Shown: positions 6,603 to 6,725 of the stretch, piece after piece | Layout of the letters: each line of letters starts with the position of its first letter | Numbering within the stretch: position 1 is the stretch's first letter | Origin: Gammaproteobacteria bacterium | GTDB taxonomy: Bacteria > Pseudomonadota > Gammaproteobacteria > Methylococcales > Methylomonadaceae | Direction: 5' to 3' | Assembly (NCBI GenBank): GCA_024276805.1 | Contig: JAJRWJ010000308.1 | Location: 1 to 6,725, forward strand | Length of the DNA stretch: 6,725 nucleotides | Made by a program: the position numbers and the translations under genes | Notes under the pieces: generated by a model | What the model was told of the DNA's origin: nothing | Seen by the model: the letters and a program-made list of their open reading frames with translations, nothing else | Database searches by the model: none

Positions 6603-6725
6603 TTACTGGCTGGCCGGCAATACCTTGCTGTTGCCGACATCCATTATCCGGACTTTCTCGCCGCCCGGGACATCATCCTGTTCGAGAATGATCTCAACCC
6701 GGCGATTTTTTGCCCGGTTTTCCGC
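6603..6725 (-). CDS. OmpA/MotB-family protein, C-terminal end only
   Basis: Only the last 40 codons before TAA (6605-6603) are in the window; the gene continues beyond the right edge. The visible start reads AENRAKNRRVEIILEQD, the hallmark C-terminal helix and strand of the OmpA-like peptidoglycan-binding domain (NRRVEI). A short tail of about 24 residues follows the domain, ending VLPASQ. Family members include outer-membrane OmpA/Pal proteins, flagellar stator MotB/MotD and type VI TssL extensions; the fragment cannot decide between these. A MotB-like stator would fit functionally beside a PilZ protein, but this is only inference. It stops 38 nt before the PilZ gene on the same strand, so the two may share a transcript. 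Confidence 0.85.
   Translation of the reverse strand, partial: AENRAKNRRVEIILEQDDVPGGEKVRIMDVGNSKVLPASQ

Overview
The window looks like ordinary chromosome of a Gram-negative proteobacterium, most likely a gammaproteobacterium. The support is gene content: a YgfZ protein, an HDOD protein, a heme A synthase, and a birA-coaX-SPOR cluster of the kind known from pseudomonads and relatives, preceded by PilZ and OmpA/MotB-type genes. Base composition looks moderate and even by eye. I see no mobile element, CRISPR array, tRNA, rRNA or clear sign of recent transfer. I cannot name the genus from this sequence alone.

Left part (1-2667, all + strand): the 3' portion of ygfZ (folate-binding protein that supports Fe-S enzymes) enters from the left edge. 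An HDOD-domain gene follows 15 nt later. After a 98-nt gap comes a COX15/CtaA-type heme A synthase, which implies an aa3-type terminal oxidase elsewhere in the genome. The gap holds an AT-rich stretch framed by an 8-bp inverted repeat that may be a regulatory site.

Middle (2668-2835): a 168-nt region between convergent genes, with small weak hairpins but no recognisable terminator and no supportable gene.

Right part (2836-6725, all - strand): a compact run read from right to left. It comprises the 3' end of an OmpA/MotB-family gene, a PilZ-domain gene, birA (biotin protein ligase/repressor), coaX (type III pantothenate kinase) and a membrane-anchored SPOR-domain protein. The last four have gaps of 3, 46 and 2 nt, and the OmpA/MotB gene ends 38 nt before the PilZ gene, so one operon is likely. 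It joins two cofactor enzymes (biotin attachment and the first step of CoA synthesis, both feeding acetyl-CoA carboxylase) to envelope or signalling proteins (peptidoglycan-binding OmpA-like, SPOR, and a c-di-GMP receptor).

I found no convincing undescribed system. The points most worth a second look are the PilZ protein, whose two ligand motifs are split by a long, probably helical insert; the same-frame pilZ/birA junction separated by one TGA; an A9 run early in birA; the His-to-Asn change in the first heme-ligand motif of the heme A synthase; and the inverted repeat upstream of that gene.
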